From Myxococcales bacterium UBA1660 (lineage in GTDB: Bacteria; Myxococcota_A; Polyangia; Polyangiales; Houyiibacteriaceae), in NCBI GenBank assembly GCA_002320815.1, contig DCLA01000074.1:1-23354 (forward strand): a stretch of 23,354 bases of DNA, written 5' to 3'. The position numbers and the translations under genes were made by a program. The notes beneath the pieces are model-generated. The model saw nothing but the letters and a program-made list of their open reading frames with translations, did no database searches and had not been told where the DNA came from. This document shows, piece after piece, positions 6,925-16,194 of this stretch (within the stretch, counting starts at the first letter, position 1; each line of letters opens with the position of its first letter).

Positions 6925-8955
6925 TCAGGGGATGCCGGGGCAGCAGAAGTCGGGGATCTCGAAGGGCACGCAGTTCGGCACGCCCCCCTCGACGGAGGTG
7001 ATGCCCGCGCGGACCTGGGCGTCCGGGTGGGTCGGCGGAGCCGCCAGCGGGCAGAGCGGGATGCCGCAGAGGTGGGCGACCGGCTCGCAGCAGAGGTCCT
7101 GGAGGTCTTGCCGGGCGCTCTCCTTGCCGGCCTCGTCGAGGTCCGTGCGGCCCTCGAAGTACTCGCTGAAGACCCGGTAGTTCACCGCGCGGACCGTGCC
7201 GAAGGTGGGGCTCTCGTCGTCGTCGTCGAGGGCCATCGAACAATCGGCCCCGCCGTCGATCGACGCGCCATCGCTGTCGGTGACCGCGAAGGCCCCGCCC
7301 AGCCCCTGCTGGGCGAAGAGGATCTGGCCCGCCGGCGTGAGCGCGTCGGCGGTGCCGGTCACGTCGGGGATCTGCGAAGGGTCCCCGAGCGCGTTGGGGA
7401 CGCCCCAGTTCTGGCTGGAGTAGGTCCCGCCCTCGAGGTCGTAGCCGGTCCCGGTGAAGCTCGCGTTGATGGCGCAGCGGTTGTCGCCGTTGCACCGCTC
7501 GAGCTGTCGCGCGGTCTCCGGCGGGATCTCCGGGTAGTCGAAGCAGCCATCCTCCGCGAGGAACTCGGGGATCGGAGTGCCGTCGGGGAACGAGTCCGGA
7601 GGCGTGCACATCGGCTCGGCCCCGGGGGCTCCGCCGATCTGGCGCGCCCCGGCGAGACCCTGCAAGGCGTTCACGCCGTAGAGGCCGGTGGGGACCTCCT
7701 GACATTCCACGGTGATCCGCTCGTAGATGCTCGTCGTGTTCCCCGAGGGGATGAAGGGGACCTGACAGCGAGCGTCCGCCGGGTTCAGCTGGACCGCCGA
7801 GATGGGCGGCACGCCGATGGCGATTTCGTCGTCGTAGACCCGCTTGCCCTGCAGGAGGAAGGCCACGTTGGACACGGTGGGAACCATGAGGACGTCGGGG
7901 ATGCCGGCCTCGGTCTCGGCGGCCGAGCGGATCCGCTGCATGATCACGATGGGGGTGAGCCAGTTGACGCCGGCGGCACCCAGCGTCGGATGCAGATCCT
8001 GCGCACCGTCGCCATCCGCGTCGACCGGGCGGACGTACCAGGCGTGGGAGACCTCGTCGCCGTTGAGGTCGCCGATGCGGAAGCCCCGCGGGTCGTAGGA
8101 GCCGTCGGCCCGGGTCACCGGCATGCCCGCGGCGGCGAAGGCGGCCGCGAGCGCGTCGAAGGCGGCGCCGTCCTTCTCCGCATCGTAGAGGTGCAGAGTG
8201 GTTCCGGTGGCGTCGAGGATCGCGTTCTCGCGCGCGACGAGGTCGGTGGTGGTCGGCAGCGTCCCCGCGGAGTCGAGCCAGTCGTCGCTGGTGAGGTAGA
8301 AGACCGGCCGCTCGGTGTTCACCGGCGCGCCGAGCGCGACCGAGACACCGTTGATGACCTGGCCGTTCGGCCGCAGCTCCTCGCTCTCGAAGGCGATGCG
8401 CCGGTACGCGCGGAGGGTCGCCTGCGGGTCCACGAACGCGCCGCCACCGATGTCGCCGGCGGTGGGGATGTTGGTGACCGAGAAGAAGGGGTTGAAGTTG
8501 CCGTCGTAGTCGAAGAAGCCGCGGATCTGGTAGGCGCCGCCCAGCGGGAGCTCGGGCCAGGTGAACTCGGCGGTCCGGGTGATGAAGGCGAAGTCCTCCG
8601 GCGCGGGGTCGGCGGGGAGACAGTCGGCGGCCTCGAAGAAGGAGATGCCCGGGATGGTGAGGAGGTTGGCTGCGCTCGAGGCCGAGCCCGCCGGGGGCGG
8701 GGGATTGTCGAACTCGAAGAGGGTGAGGATCACGTTGCCCACCGGGACCACGCTGCCGTCCTCGTCGGTCTGGCAGATGGGCGGCGGGCCGCTGTAGAGC
8801 ACGGTGCCCTGGACGACGCCGGTGGGCTCCGGGGCGGTCCCGCCCTCGTACTCGAAGTCGTCCACGGGCACGTCGCGGCAACCCGCGAGGGCGAGGAGCG
8901 AGAGGAGCAGGGCCAGGAGGCCGACCGCCGGCTTGGTGGGATGGGTGCTTCTCAT
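6925..8955 (-). CDS. Large cysteine-rich outer-membrane lipoprotein, last gene of the receptor operon
   Basis: The 676-aa product starts with a signal peptide and a textbook lipobox LAGC (Cys26), followed by Arg, so sorting to the outer membrane is expected. The mature protein has a beta-sandwich-like start (VQGTVLYSGPPP), the calcium-loop-like motifs DLNGDE and DADGDGAQD, and 16 further cysteines, an even number consistent with disulfides. It ends in CCEP, LCGIPLC and FCCPGIP clusters. I recognise no enzyme family. ATG 8955 is preferred to an in-frame ATG at 8970 because GGAAG precedes it and the signal peptide begins there, though the spacing is short. It lies 34 bp after the second receptor, so a role as a surface substrate-binding partner, by analogy to SusD next to SusC, is an inference and not homology. 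Confidence 0.8.
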   Translation of the reverse strand: MRSTHPTKPAVGLLALLLSLLALAGCRDVPVDDFEYEGGTAPEPTGVVQGTVLYSGPPPICQTDEDGSVVPVGNVILTLFEFDNPPPPAGSASSAANLLTIPGISFFEAADCLPADPAPEDFAFITRTAEFTWPELPLGGAYQIRGFFDYDGNFNPFFSVTNIPTAGDIGGGAFVDPQATLRAYRRIAFESEELRPNGQVINGVSVALGAPVNTERPVFYLTSDDWLDSAGTLPTTTDLVARENAILDATGTTLHLYDAEKDGAAFDALAAAFAAAGMPVTRADGSYDPRGFRIGDLNGDEVSHAWYVRPVDADGDGAQDLHPTLGAAGVNWLTPIVIMQRIRSAAETEAGIPDVLMVPTVSNVAFLLQGKRVYDDEIAIGVPPISAVQLNPADARCQVPFIPSGNTTSIYERITVECQEVPTGLYGVNALQGLAGARQIGGAPGAEPMCTPPDSFPDGTPIPEFLAEDGCFDYPEIPPETARQLERCNGDNRCAINASFTGTGYDLEGGTYSSQNWGVPNALGDPSQIPDVTGTADALTPAGQILFAQQGLGGAFAVTDSDGASIDGGADCSMALDDDDESPTFGTVRAVNYRVFSEYFEGRTDLDEAGKESARQDLQDLCCEPVAHLCGIPLCPLAAPPTHPDAQVRAGITSVEGGVPNCVPFEIPDFCCPGIP

Positions 8956-8989
8956 GGTCTTCCGGTGCATGCGTTCGTGAGCGGGACGA

Positions 8990-11638
8990 TCAGAAAGTGT
9001 AGGAGGCGGTGCCCATCACCCGCGCGTCGAGCTTCTGGCCGAAGGGGTGCTGACGCTGGCGGTTGTTGGTGATGTTGTAGCCGACCACGCCCAGGGAGAG
9101 CCGGTCCTCCAGGACCCGCATCCCGATGCGGCCGTTGAGCATGTGGTAGCCGTCGAGGTCGAACTCCTGGAAGCGCACGCCCTCGGCGGCGTCGAAGACC
9201 TGCTCCAGCCACACCTGGTCGCTGACCCAGTGGAAATCGAGGGCGACCTCGAGCCCGAAGGGAGCGCGGTACTGGATGCCGAAGTTGATCTTGTGGGTGC
9301 TGGTGCGCTCTTCGGTGTCCCGGAGCTCGCTCTGCTCCACGAAGGTGTGATTCGCCGCGTAGTTGGCCCAGATGTCGAGACCGGTGACCGGGTAGGTCCG
9401 CAGCTCGAACTCACCGCCGATGACGTCGAAGACGGTCGGGTCGTTGGTGAAGTTGATGGCCCCGAGGGGGTAGGTCGCCGTGCCCGGGTCGTAGCCGGCG
9501 ATGGTGCCGGCGCCGCTGTCGGCGTTCCCGATCTGACCCAGCGTGAAGGGCCGGACCTGACCGAGGATGACCAGGTCGGTGACCCGGTTGTAGTAGGCCG
9601 ACATCTGGACGTCGAAGTACTCGCTCATCTCGTTCCGGTAGCCGAGCTCCGCCGAGAGGATCCGCTCCGGGCTCAGCCGCGGGGTGTCCAGCAGATTGGC
9701 CGCGGGCTCGGACCCGAGCGCGACCACCTGGACGCCGCGGACCGGCGTCGGGTTGGCGAGCTGGACGTAGCTCTCCAGGAAGGTCTGGGTCCGGAAGGCG
9801 GTGCCGAAGGAGGCGCGGATGGCCTGGTCGTCCGAGGGCTTGATGACCACCGCGCCGCGCGGCGAGAAGACCGGCGCGTCGAGGAGCGGGTGGAAGTCCA
9901 CGCGGGCCGAGAGCACCAGGTCCAGGGCGTCGACGATCCCCAGGGTGTCCTGGAAGAAGATCGCGCCGTGGTTCTCGAAGCGCTCCTGGTCGATGTAGTC
10001 CCAGGCGATCTGCTTCCGGCGGTAGCTCGCGCCGAAGTGCAGGTTGTGGTCGACCACGAAGTGGAACTCGCGGGCCAGCTCGCCCTCGACGTCGTAGGTG
10101 TTCCAGTCGAAGACGCTGTAGAGCGGGTCGATGCTCAGCGGTCGCGAGGGCAGCACGCCGATGGCGCTGATGTTGTTCCAGAAGAAGCGCAGCGAGCCCC
10201 AGCTCGTGCGCATGCCGGCCATGGCGTGGGAGGTCTCGCCCTCGGTCACGAAGTCCCGGAGGGGACCGGTGCCCTGGATGTTCAGCGTGTTGGTGTTGAT
10301 GCCGCCCTGGGCGTAGAGCTCGACCTCGTTGCTGACCCGATAGGTCAGAGTGCCGTTGAGGTGCGCGGCGTCCCAGGCGATGTCGTTGTCCCGGACGAAG
10401 TAGCTGTCCACCCGGTCCGCGCCCACCTCGCGGGTGAAGCGGTCGGCCCGGTTGTAGCCGACGCCGAAGCGGTACCCGAGCCGGTCGACGCGGCCGGAGG
10501 TCGAGGCGTGCAGGTGGACCTGCCCGTGGGATCCGGCGCCCGCGCTCACGGTGGTGCGCGGCTCGCCCGGCGGCCGGGTGATGATGTTCACGATGCCGGC
10601 GAAGGCGTCCGCGCCGTAGAGGGCCGAGGCGGGACCGCGGATGACCTCGATGCGCTCGATGTCCTCCACGTTGAAGGGGAACGAGCCCCACAGGGTCGCG
10701 CCGAGCGGGTCGACGTAGGTCGAGCGCCCGTCGATGAGCACCAGGACCCGCGGCGAGAGCCGCTGGTTGAAGCCGCGGAAGCTCACCGCGGTCTGGGCCG
10801 GGGAGAGGCTCATCACGTCGGCGCCGGCGACGCGGCGGATCAGCTCGCCGATGTGCCGATGGCCGGTCATCCGGATGTCCTGGGGCGTGATGATCGCGGT
10901 GGAGTTCGGCGCGGTCAGCGGCGACTGGGCGTAGCGCGAGGCGGACACGACGGTCTCGTCGTAGAGGCCCTCGCTGCGCTCCTCGGAGCCCTCGCCGAGA
11001 TCCAGGCTGGGGGCGTCCAGCGGCGCCGCCGGGGTGTCCGCCATGGGCGCCTCGGTGGGCGTCGCCGCCACGCCGTCGCGCGCGTCCCGGAGCTGCTGGG
11101 CCAGGTCGCGGAGCCGTTGAGCCCGCTCGCGCAGCGAGTCGCTCTGGGTCGCCTCGGCCAGGGTCGCGATCTGGGTCGCCGAGTCCTCCAGGGCGTCGAT
11201 CTCTTCGTCCGTCGCCAGGGTGGTGACCGGCGCGCTCGGCGTCTCCGTCGTCTCGGTCGGGGTCTCCGCCGGCGCGGTGTCCTGGGCGGCGGCGATGCGC
11301 GCCTCGACGGCCTCGAGGAACCCCTGCACCTCTTCCTTGTCCGGCGGGTCCGACGCCAGATAGCGCTCGAAGTACTCGATCGACTCCTCGTAGCGACCGG
11401 CCTCGGCGTAGGCGCGGGCGATGTTGTAGAGCACGTTCGGGTGCGGGAGGGTGTCGTAGGCGAGCTCGAGCTCGGCGATGCCTTCGTCGACCTGACCCTC
11501 GGCGACCAGGGCCATGCCCCGCCGGAAGTGCCGGCGAGCCTCGGTCCGCACGTCGGCGAGCGCGGACGACGTGAACGCCAGCACGGCGAGGAGCGAGGCG
11601 AGGCGGCAGAGGGTCGTCTTCATCCGTCGGTAGCCCAT
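8990..11638 (-). CDS. TonB-dependent receptor with N-terminal TPR domain (copy 2)
   Basis: The 882-aa outer-membrane protein has a signal peptide (cleavage after SSALA, about residue 28) and a TPR region (30-100) with NVLYNIARAYAEAGRYEESI. A Thr/Pro/Glu linker with a helical, coiled-coil-like stretch (145-188) follows. A TonB-box-like ETVVSA (228-233) precedes a plug (230-355) containing ELIRRVAG, VLIDGRS, DIERIEVIRGPASALYG and GIVNIITRPPG. The remainder is a beta barrel ending in aromatic Phe (ASYTF), as outer-membrane proteins do. It lacks an STN domain; TPR takes that place. ATG 11638 lies 2 bp after the stop of its paralogue; an in-frame ATG at 11623 gives a more usual signal peptide and is possible. 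Ligand unknown. Confidence 0.92.
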   Translation of the reverse strand: MGYRRMKTTLCRLASLLAVLAFTSSALADVRTEARRHFRRGMALVAEGQVDEGIAELELAYDTLPHPNVLYNIARAYAEAGRYEESIEYFERYLASDPPDKEEVQGFLEAVEARIAAAQDTAPAETPTETTETPSAPVTTLATDEEIDALEDSATQIATLAEATQSDSLRERAQRLRDLAQQLRDARDGVAATPTEAPMADTPAAPLDAPSLDLGEGSEERSEGLYDETVVSASRYAQSPLTAPNSTAIITPQDIRMTGHRHIGELIRRVAGADVMSLSPAQTAVSFRGFNQRLSPRVLVLIDGRSTYVDPLGATLWGSFPFNVEDIERIEVIRGPASALYGADAFAGIVNIITRPPGEPRTTVSAGAGSHGQVHLHASTSGRVDRLGYRFGVGYNRADRFTREVGADRVDSYFVRDNDIAWDAAHLNGTLTYRVSNEVELYAQGGINTNTLNIQGTGPLRDFVTEGETSHAMAGMRTSWGSLRFFWNNISAIGVLPSRPLSIDPLYSVFDWNTYDVEGELAREFHFVVDHNLHFGASYRRKQIAWDYIDQERFENHGAIFFQDTLGIVDALDLVLSARVDFHPLLDAPVFSPRGAVVIKPSDDQAIRASFGTAFRTQTFLESYVQLANPTPVRGVQVVALGSEPAANLLDTPRLSPERILSAELGYRNEMSEYFDVQMSAYYNRVTDLVILGQVRPFTLGQIGNADSGAGTIAGYDPGTATYPLGAINFTNDPTVFDVIGGEFELRTYPVTGLDIWANYAANHTFVEQSELRDTEERTSTHKINFGIQYRAPFGLEVALDFHWVSDQVWLEQVFDAAEGVRFQEFDLDGYHMLNGRIGMRVLEDRLSLGVVGYNITNNRQRQHPFGQKLDARVMGTASYTF

Positions 11639-11640
11639 CG

Positions 11641-14340
11641 TCAGAACCGGAAGGTGACCTCACCCATCAGGCGCGTCGTGATCGGCTGGCCCAGGGGGTG
11701 TTGGCGGTTGCGCTGGAAGGTGAGGTTGGTGCCGATGAGCCCGAGCTCGAGCCGGTCGTTCATCAGCCGCTGCCCGATGCGGGCGTTGAGCAGGACGTAC
11801 GAGTCCAAGTCGAAGCGGGCGAACCCGACGCCCTGGACCGGGTCGGTGACCTGGATGGTCCAGACCTGCGGGCTCACCCAGTGGAAGTCCACGTTGAGGT
11901 CGAGCCCGATCGACGAGCGGAACTGGACGCCGGCGTTGACCTTGTGGGTCGAGGTGCGGTCGTCCTGGGCGCGGATGGGGTCGTTCGCCCGGAGCTGCGC
12001 CTCGTCGACCGCTTCGGTGCGGTGGATGGCGTAGTTCGCGTAGAGGTCGAGGCCGTCGATGGGGAAGACGCGCGCGCCGAGCTCGCCGCCGAACTGCTGG
12101 AAGTTGGTCGGCTCGTTGTTGAACTGGAGCTGCCCCAGGGGGTAGGCGCGCAGGTCCGGCTGGTAGCCGGCCAGCGGGTCTCCGTCGCGGGCGGTCGGGC
12201 CGTTCGGTCCGAAGTCCTGGAGCCGGAAGGTGTCGATCGAGGACAGGACGATCTGGTCGAAGACCAGGTTGTAGTAGGCGTTCACCTCGAGGGCGAAGTA
12301 GTCGGTGGCCTGGTTGGCGTAGCCGACCTCGGCGCTGAAGATGCGCTCGGGGTTCAGGTTCCGGTTGCCCGAACCGTAGGCGGTGACGCCCCGGAGCGAG
12401 ACCCGGTTGGCGAACTGCAGGTAGGACTCGACGAAGGAGGGGCTGCGGAACGCCGTGCCGGCGGTCAGGCGGAGGGCCTGCCCCTCGAGGAAGCGCCACA
12501 CGAGGGAGCCGCGCGGCGAGAACTGCAGGCCGTCGAGGAGCGGGTGCCGGTCGATGCGGAAGCTGAGGGTCGCGCGCAGGGTGCTCGTGAGCTGGAGCGC
12601 GTCCTGGAGGTAGCCGAAGAAGTGGTTCTCCGTGATCTTCGGGAGCTCCAGCCAGTCCCACTCGACCTGCTTGAAGCGGTGGCCCACGCCGACCGCGAAG
12701 TTGTGGTCCACGCCGAGGTGGAAGCGCCGGTTGTACGAGAGCTCGGTGTCAACGACGTCCGAGCGGTCCAGGTGACCGGTCGTCGGCAGGACCGCTGGCG
12801 GCTGGTCCCAGAGATCGACGGTGGTGGAGAAGCGGGTCCAGTAGGTCCGGAGCCCCAGCCCGAAGGGCGTGGTGAGGGTCACGTGGCTCTGGGCCAGCGT
12901 GACGTCCTCGGCGCCGATCTGTCGCTGGCGGCTGACGCCGTGGATGGTGCCGCGACCGCGGGCGGAGACCGCGGTGCCGAGCCGGGCGACGTAGCCTTCC
13001 CCGAGATCGATGCGGCCCTCGGCGGAGAAGAAGATGCGCTCCAGGCCGACGGCCGGGTCGTCGTAGTCTTCGTAGACCGAGGTGTCGACGCGCTCCCGGC
13101 CCACCACGTCGGCGTGGTTCAGGGTCCGCTCGTAGCCACCGGAGACCCGCAGGCCGAAGGCGTCGGTCCGCGCGGAGACCGAGGCGACGCCGCGCACGGT
13201 CTGGTAGCTGCCGCCTCGACCCGTGATGTACGACTCGCCCTGGCCGGGCCGCTTCAGGATGATGTTGACGATGCCGGAGAAGGCGTCGGCGCCGTAGAGG
13301 GCGGCGGCCGGACCGCGGATGACCTCGATCCGCTCGATGTCCTCCACGTTCCAGGGGATGTAGGAGGGGAAGGGCGTCGCCAGGAAGTCGAGCCGGATGG
13401 AGCGGCCGTCGACGAGGAAGAGCACCTTGTTCGCGTGGCGCTGGTTCAGACCGCGGATGCCCACGTCGATCTGCCCCGGCGTCAGCTGCATCACCTCCAC
13501 GCCGGCCACGCGCCGGATGAGCTCGCTGACGTTGGTCAGACCCGATAGCCGGATGTCCTGCTGGGTGATGATGGTGGTCGAGTTCGGCGCGTCGAGGGGT
13601 GACTCGGCGAAGCGCGAGGCCGAGACGACCTCCTCCTCGAAGACCTCGGTGCGCTCGTCTCCGAGCGCGATCTCGCCGGCGGCGTCCGGTCGGAGCCCTT
13701 CGTGGGTCTCGTCGGTGTTCGTCGGCGTGGAGGGACCGGTCGCCTCGGTCGGGGTCGCCGGGTCCGCGCCTTGGCTGGCCATCGCGGCGGTGCGCTCGCG
13801 GAGACTCTGGGCGAGGGCGCGCAGGCGCGCTGCACGCTCGCGCAGGGCGTCGCTCTGGGTCGCCTCGGCCAGGGCCTCGATCTGCGTCGCCGACTCCTCG
13901 ATGGCGGCGATCTCCTCGGACGAGAAGTCCACGGTGGCGCCTGCCGTGGGGGCCGCGACCTCGGGCGTCTCGGTCGCCACCGGCTCGGGCTGCTGGGCGG
14001 CGAGCCGCGCCTCGATGGCCTCGACGAAGCCCTGGACCTCCTCCCGGTCCGGCGGATCCGAAGCCAGATAGCGTTCGAAGTACTCCAGCGCCTCTTCGTA
14101 GCGGTCGGCCTCCGCGTAGGCGCGCCCGATGTTGTAGAGGACGTTCGGGTGCGGGAGCGTCTCGTAGGCCAGCTCCAGCTCCGCGATGCCCTCGTCGACC
14201 TGCCCCTCGGCGACGAGCTGCATGCCCCGCCGGAAGTGCCGGCGGGCTTCGGTGCGCACATCGGCGAGGGCGGGGACGGACCACGAGAGGACGAGCAGGG
14301 CGAGGAGCGGTCTGGCGAGTCGATGGGGGAGGGATCTCAA
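11641..14340 (-). CDS. TonB-dependent receptor with N-terminal TPR domain (copy 1)
   Basis: The 899-aa paralogue of the next gene has the same layout: signal peptide (cleavage after PALA, residue 26), TPR (27-95), linker with a helical stretch (140-188), TonB-box-like EEVVSA (236-241), plug (237-365) with LIRRVAG, FLVDGRS, DIERIEVIRGPAAALYG and GIVNIILKRPG, then a barrel ending in VTFRF. The TPR part is about 89% identical to copy 2 over 90 residues; the barrels differ much more, suggesting different ligands. The start is TTG 14340, supported by GAGG six bases upstream and by the signal peptide beginning there. It follows the kinase by 15 bp. TonB/ExbB/ExbD are not in the window. Confidence 0.92.
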   Translation of the reverse strand: MRSLPHRLARPLLALLVLSWSVPALADVRTEARRHFRRGMQLVAEGQVDEGIAELELAYETLPHPNVLYNIGRAYAEADRYEEALEYFERYLASDPPDREEVQGFVEAIEARLAAQQPEPVATETPEVAAPTAGATVDFSSEEIAAIEESATQIEALAEATQSDALRERAARLRALAQSLRERTAAMASQGADPATPTEATGPSTPTNTDETHEGLRPDAAGEIALGDERTEVFEEEVVSASRFAESPLDAPNSTTIITQQDIRLSGLTNVSELIRRVAGVEVMQLTPGQIDVGIRGLNQRHANKVLFLVDGRSIRLDFLATPFPSYIPWNVEDIERIEVIRGPAAALYGADAFSGIVNIILKRPGQGESYITGRGGSYQTVRGVASVSARTDAFGLRVSGGYERTLNHADVVGRERVDTSVYEDYDDPAVGLERIFFSAEGRIDLGEGYVARLGTAVSARGRGTIHGVSRQRQIGAEDVTLAQSHVTLTTPFGLGLRTYWTRFSTTVDLWDQPPAVLPTTGHLDRSDVVDTELSYNRRFHLGVDHNFAVGVGHRFKQVEWDWLELPKITENHFFGYLQDALQLTSTLRATLSFRIDRHPLLDGLQFSPRGSLVWRFLEGQALRLTAGTAFRSPSFVESYLQFANRVSLRGVTAYGSGNRNLNPERIFSAEVGYANQATDYFALEVNAYYNLVFDQIVLSSIDTFRLQDFGPNGPTARDGDPLAGYQPDLRAYPLGQLQFNNEPTNFQQFGGELGARVFPIDGLDLYANYAIHRTEAVDEAQLRANDPIRAQDDRTSTHKVNAGVQFRSSIGLDLNVDFHWVSPQVWTIQVTDPVQGVGFARFDLDSYVLLNARIGQRLMNDRLELGLIGTNLTFQRNRQHPLGQPITTRLMGEVTFRF

Positions 14341-14346
14341 CGGGGA

Positions 14347-14350
14347 CCTC
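14347..14350 (-). promoter_or_regulatory. Shine-Dalgarno deciding the TTG start of receptor copy 1
   Basis: GAGG on the minus strand, six bases before TTG 14340, supports this rare start codon. No in-frame ATG precedes the signal peptide. TTG may also lower receptor synthesis relative to its neighbours. Confidence 0.6.
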
Positions 14351-14355
14351 GATGC

Positions 14356-16008
<1,653 letters not shown>

Positions 16009-16078
16009 CCCGAGTCACCCAGATGGGTTGAACCAACCATCACCACCTGACCCCCACCGATCGGCTGGAGGTCCCCTA

Positions 16079-16095
16079 CGCACTCCAGGTGCCAG
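16079..16095 (-). promoter_or_regulatory. Sigma-54 (-24/-12) promoter of the kinase-receptor operon
   Basis: On the minus strand CTGGCAC (16095-16089) is followed after six bases by TGC (16082-16080). GG and GC are separated by exactly ten bases, as in the consensus YTGGCACG-N4-TTGCW. The predicted start is near 16068, leaving a leader of about 60 nt before GTG 16008. It would need a bacterial enhancer-binding protein, none of which is encoded here. Confidence 0.5.
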
Positions 16096-16115
16096 GATAG
16101 GCGAAGTGGACCGCT

Positions 16116-16130
16116 CAGGTCGAGAACCTG
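16116..16130. promoter_or_regulatory. Inverted repeat CAGGT-N5-ACCTG in the divergent promoter region
   Basis: Perfect 5-bp arms (16116-16120, 16126-16130) lie about 50-60 bp upstream of the predicted sigma-54 start and 65 bp upstream of the HEAT gene. It could be an activator or repressor site shared by both directions. The arms are short enough to arise by chance. Confidence 0.3.
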
Positions 16131-16194
16131 TTGGAAGGTTTCGGCGCTGCGTCTCGCGTCGCCGGGGCGCGTGCAGGTGTGGTAGTCCCTGATC

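Noticed and set aside
9047..12034. Very long open frame of nearly 1,000 codons on the + strand opposite the TonB receptors
   Set aside because: The minus-strand receptors have signal peptide, plug and barrel motifs. The antisense frame has biased, domain-free composition caused by high GC at third positions. The same applies to the long antisense frames opposite ribF, the lipoprotein, HEAT and sulfatase-like genes.
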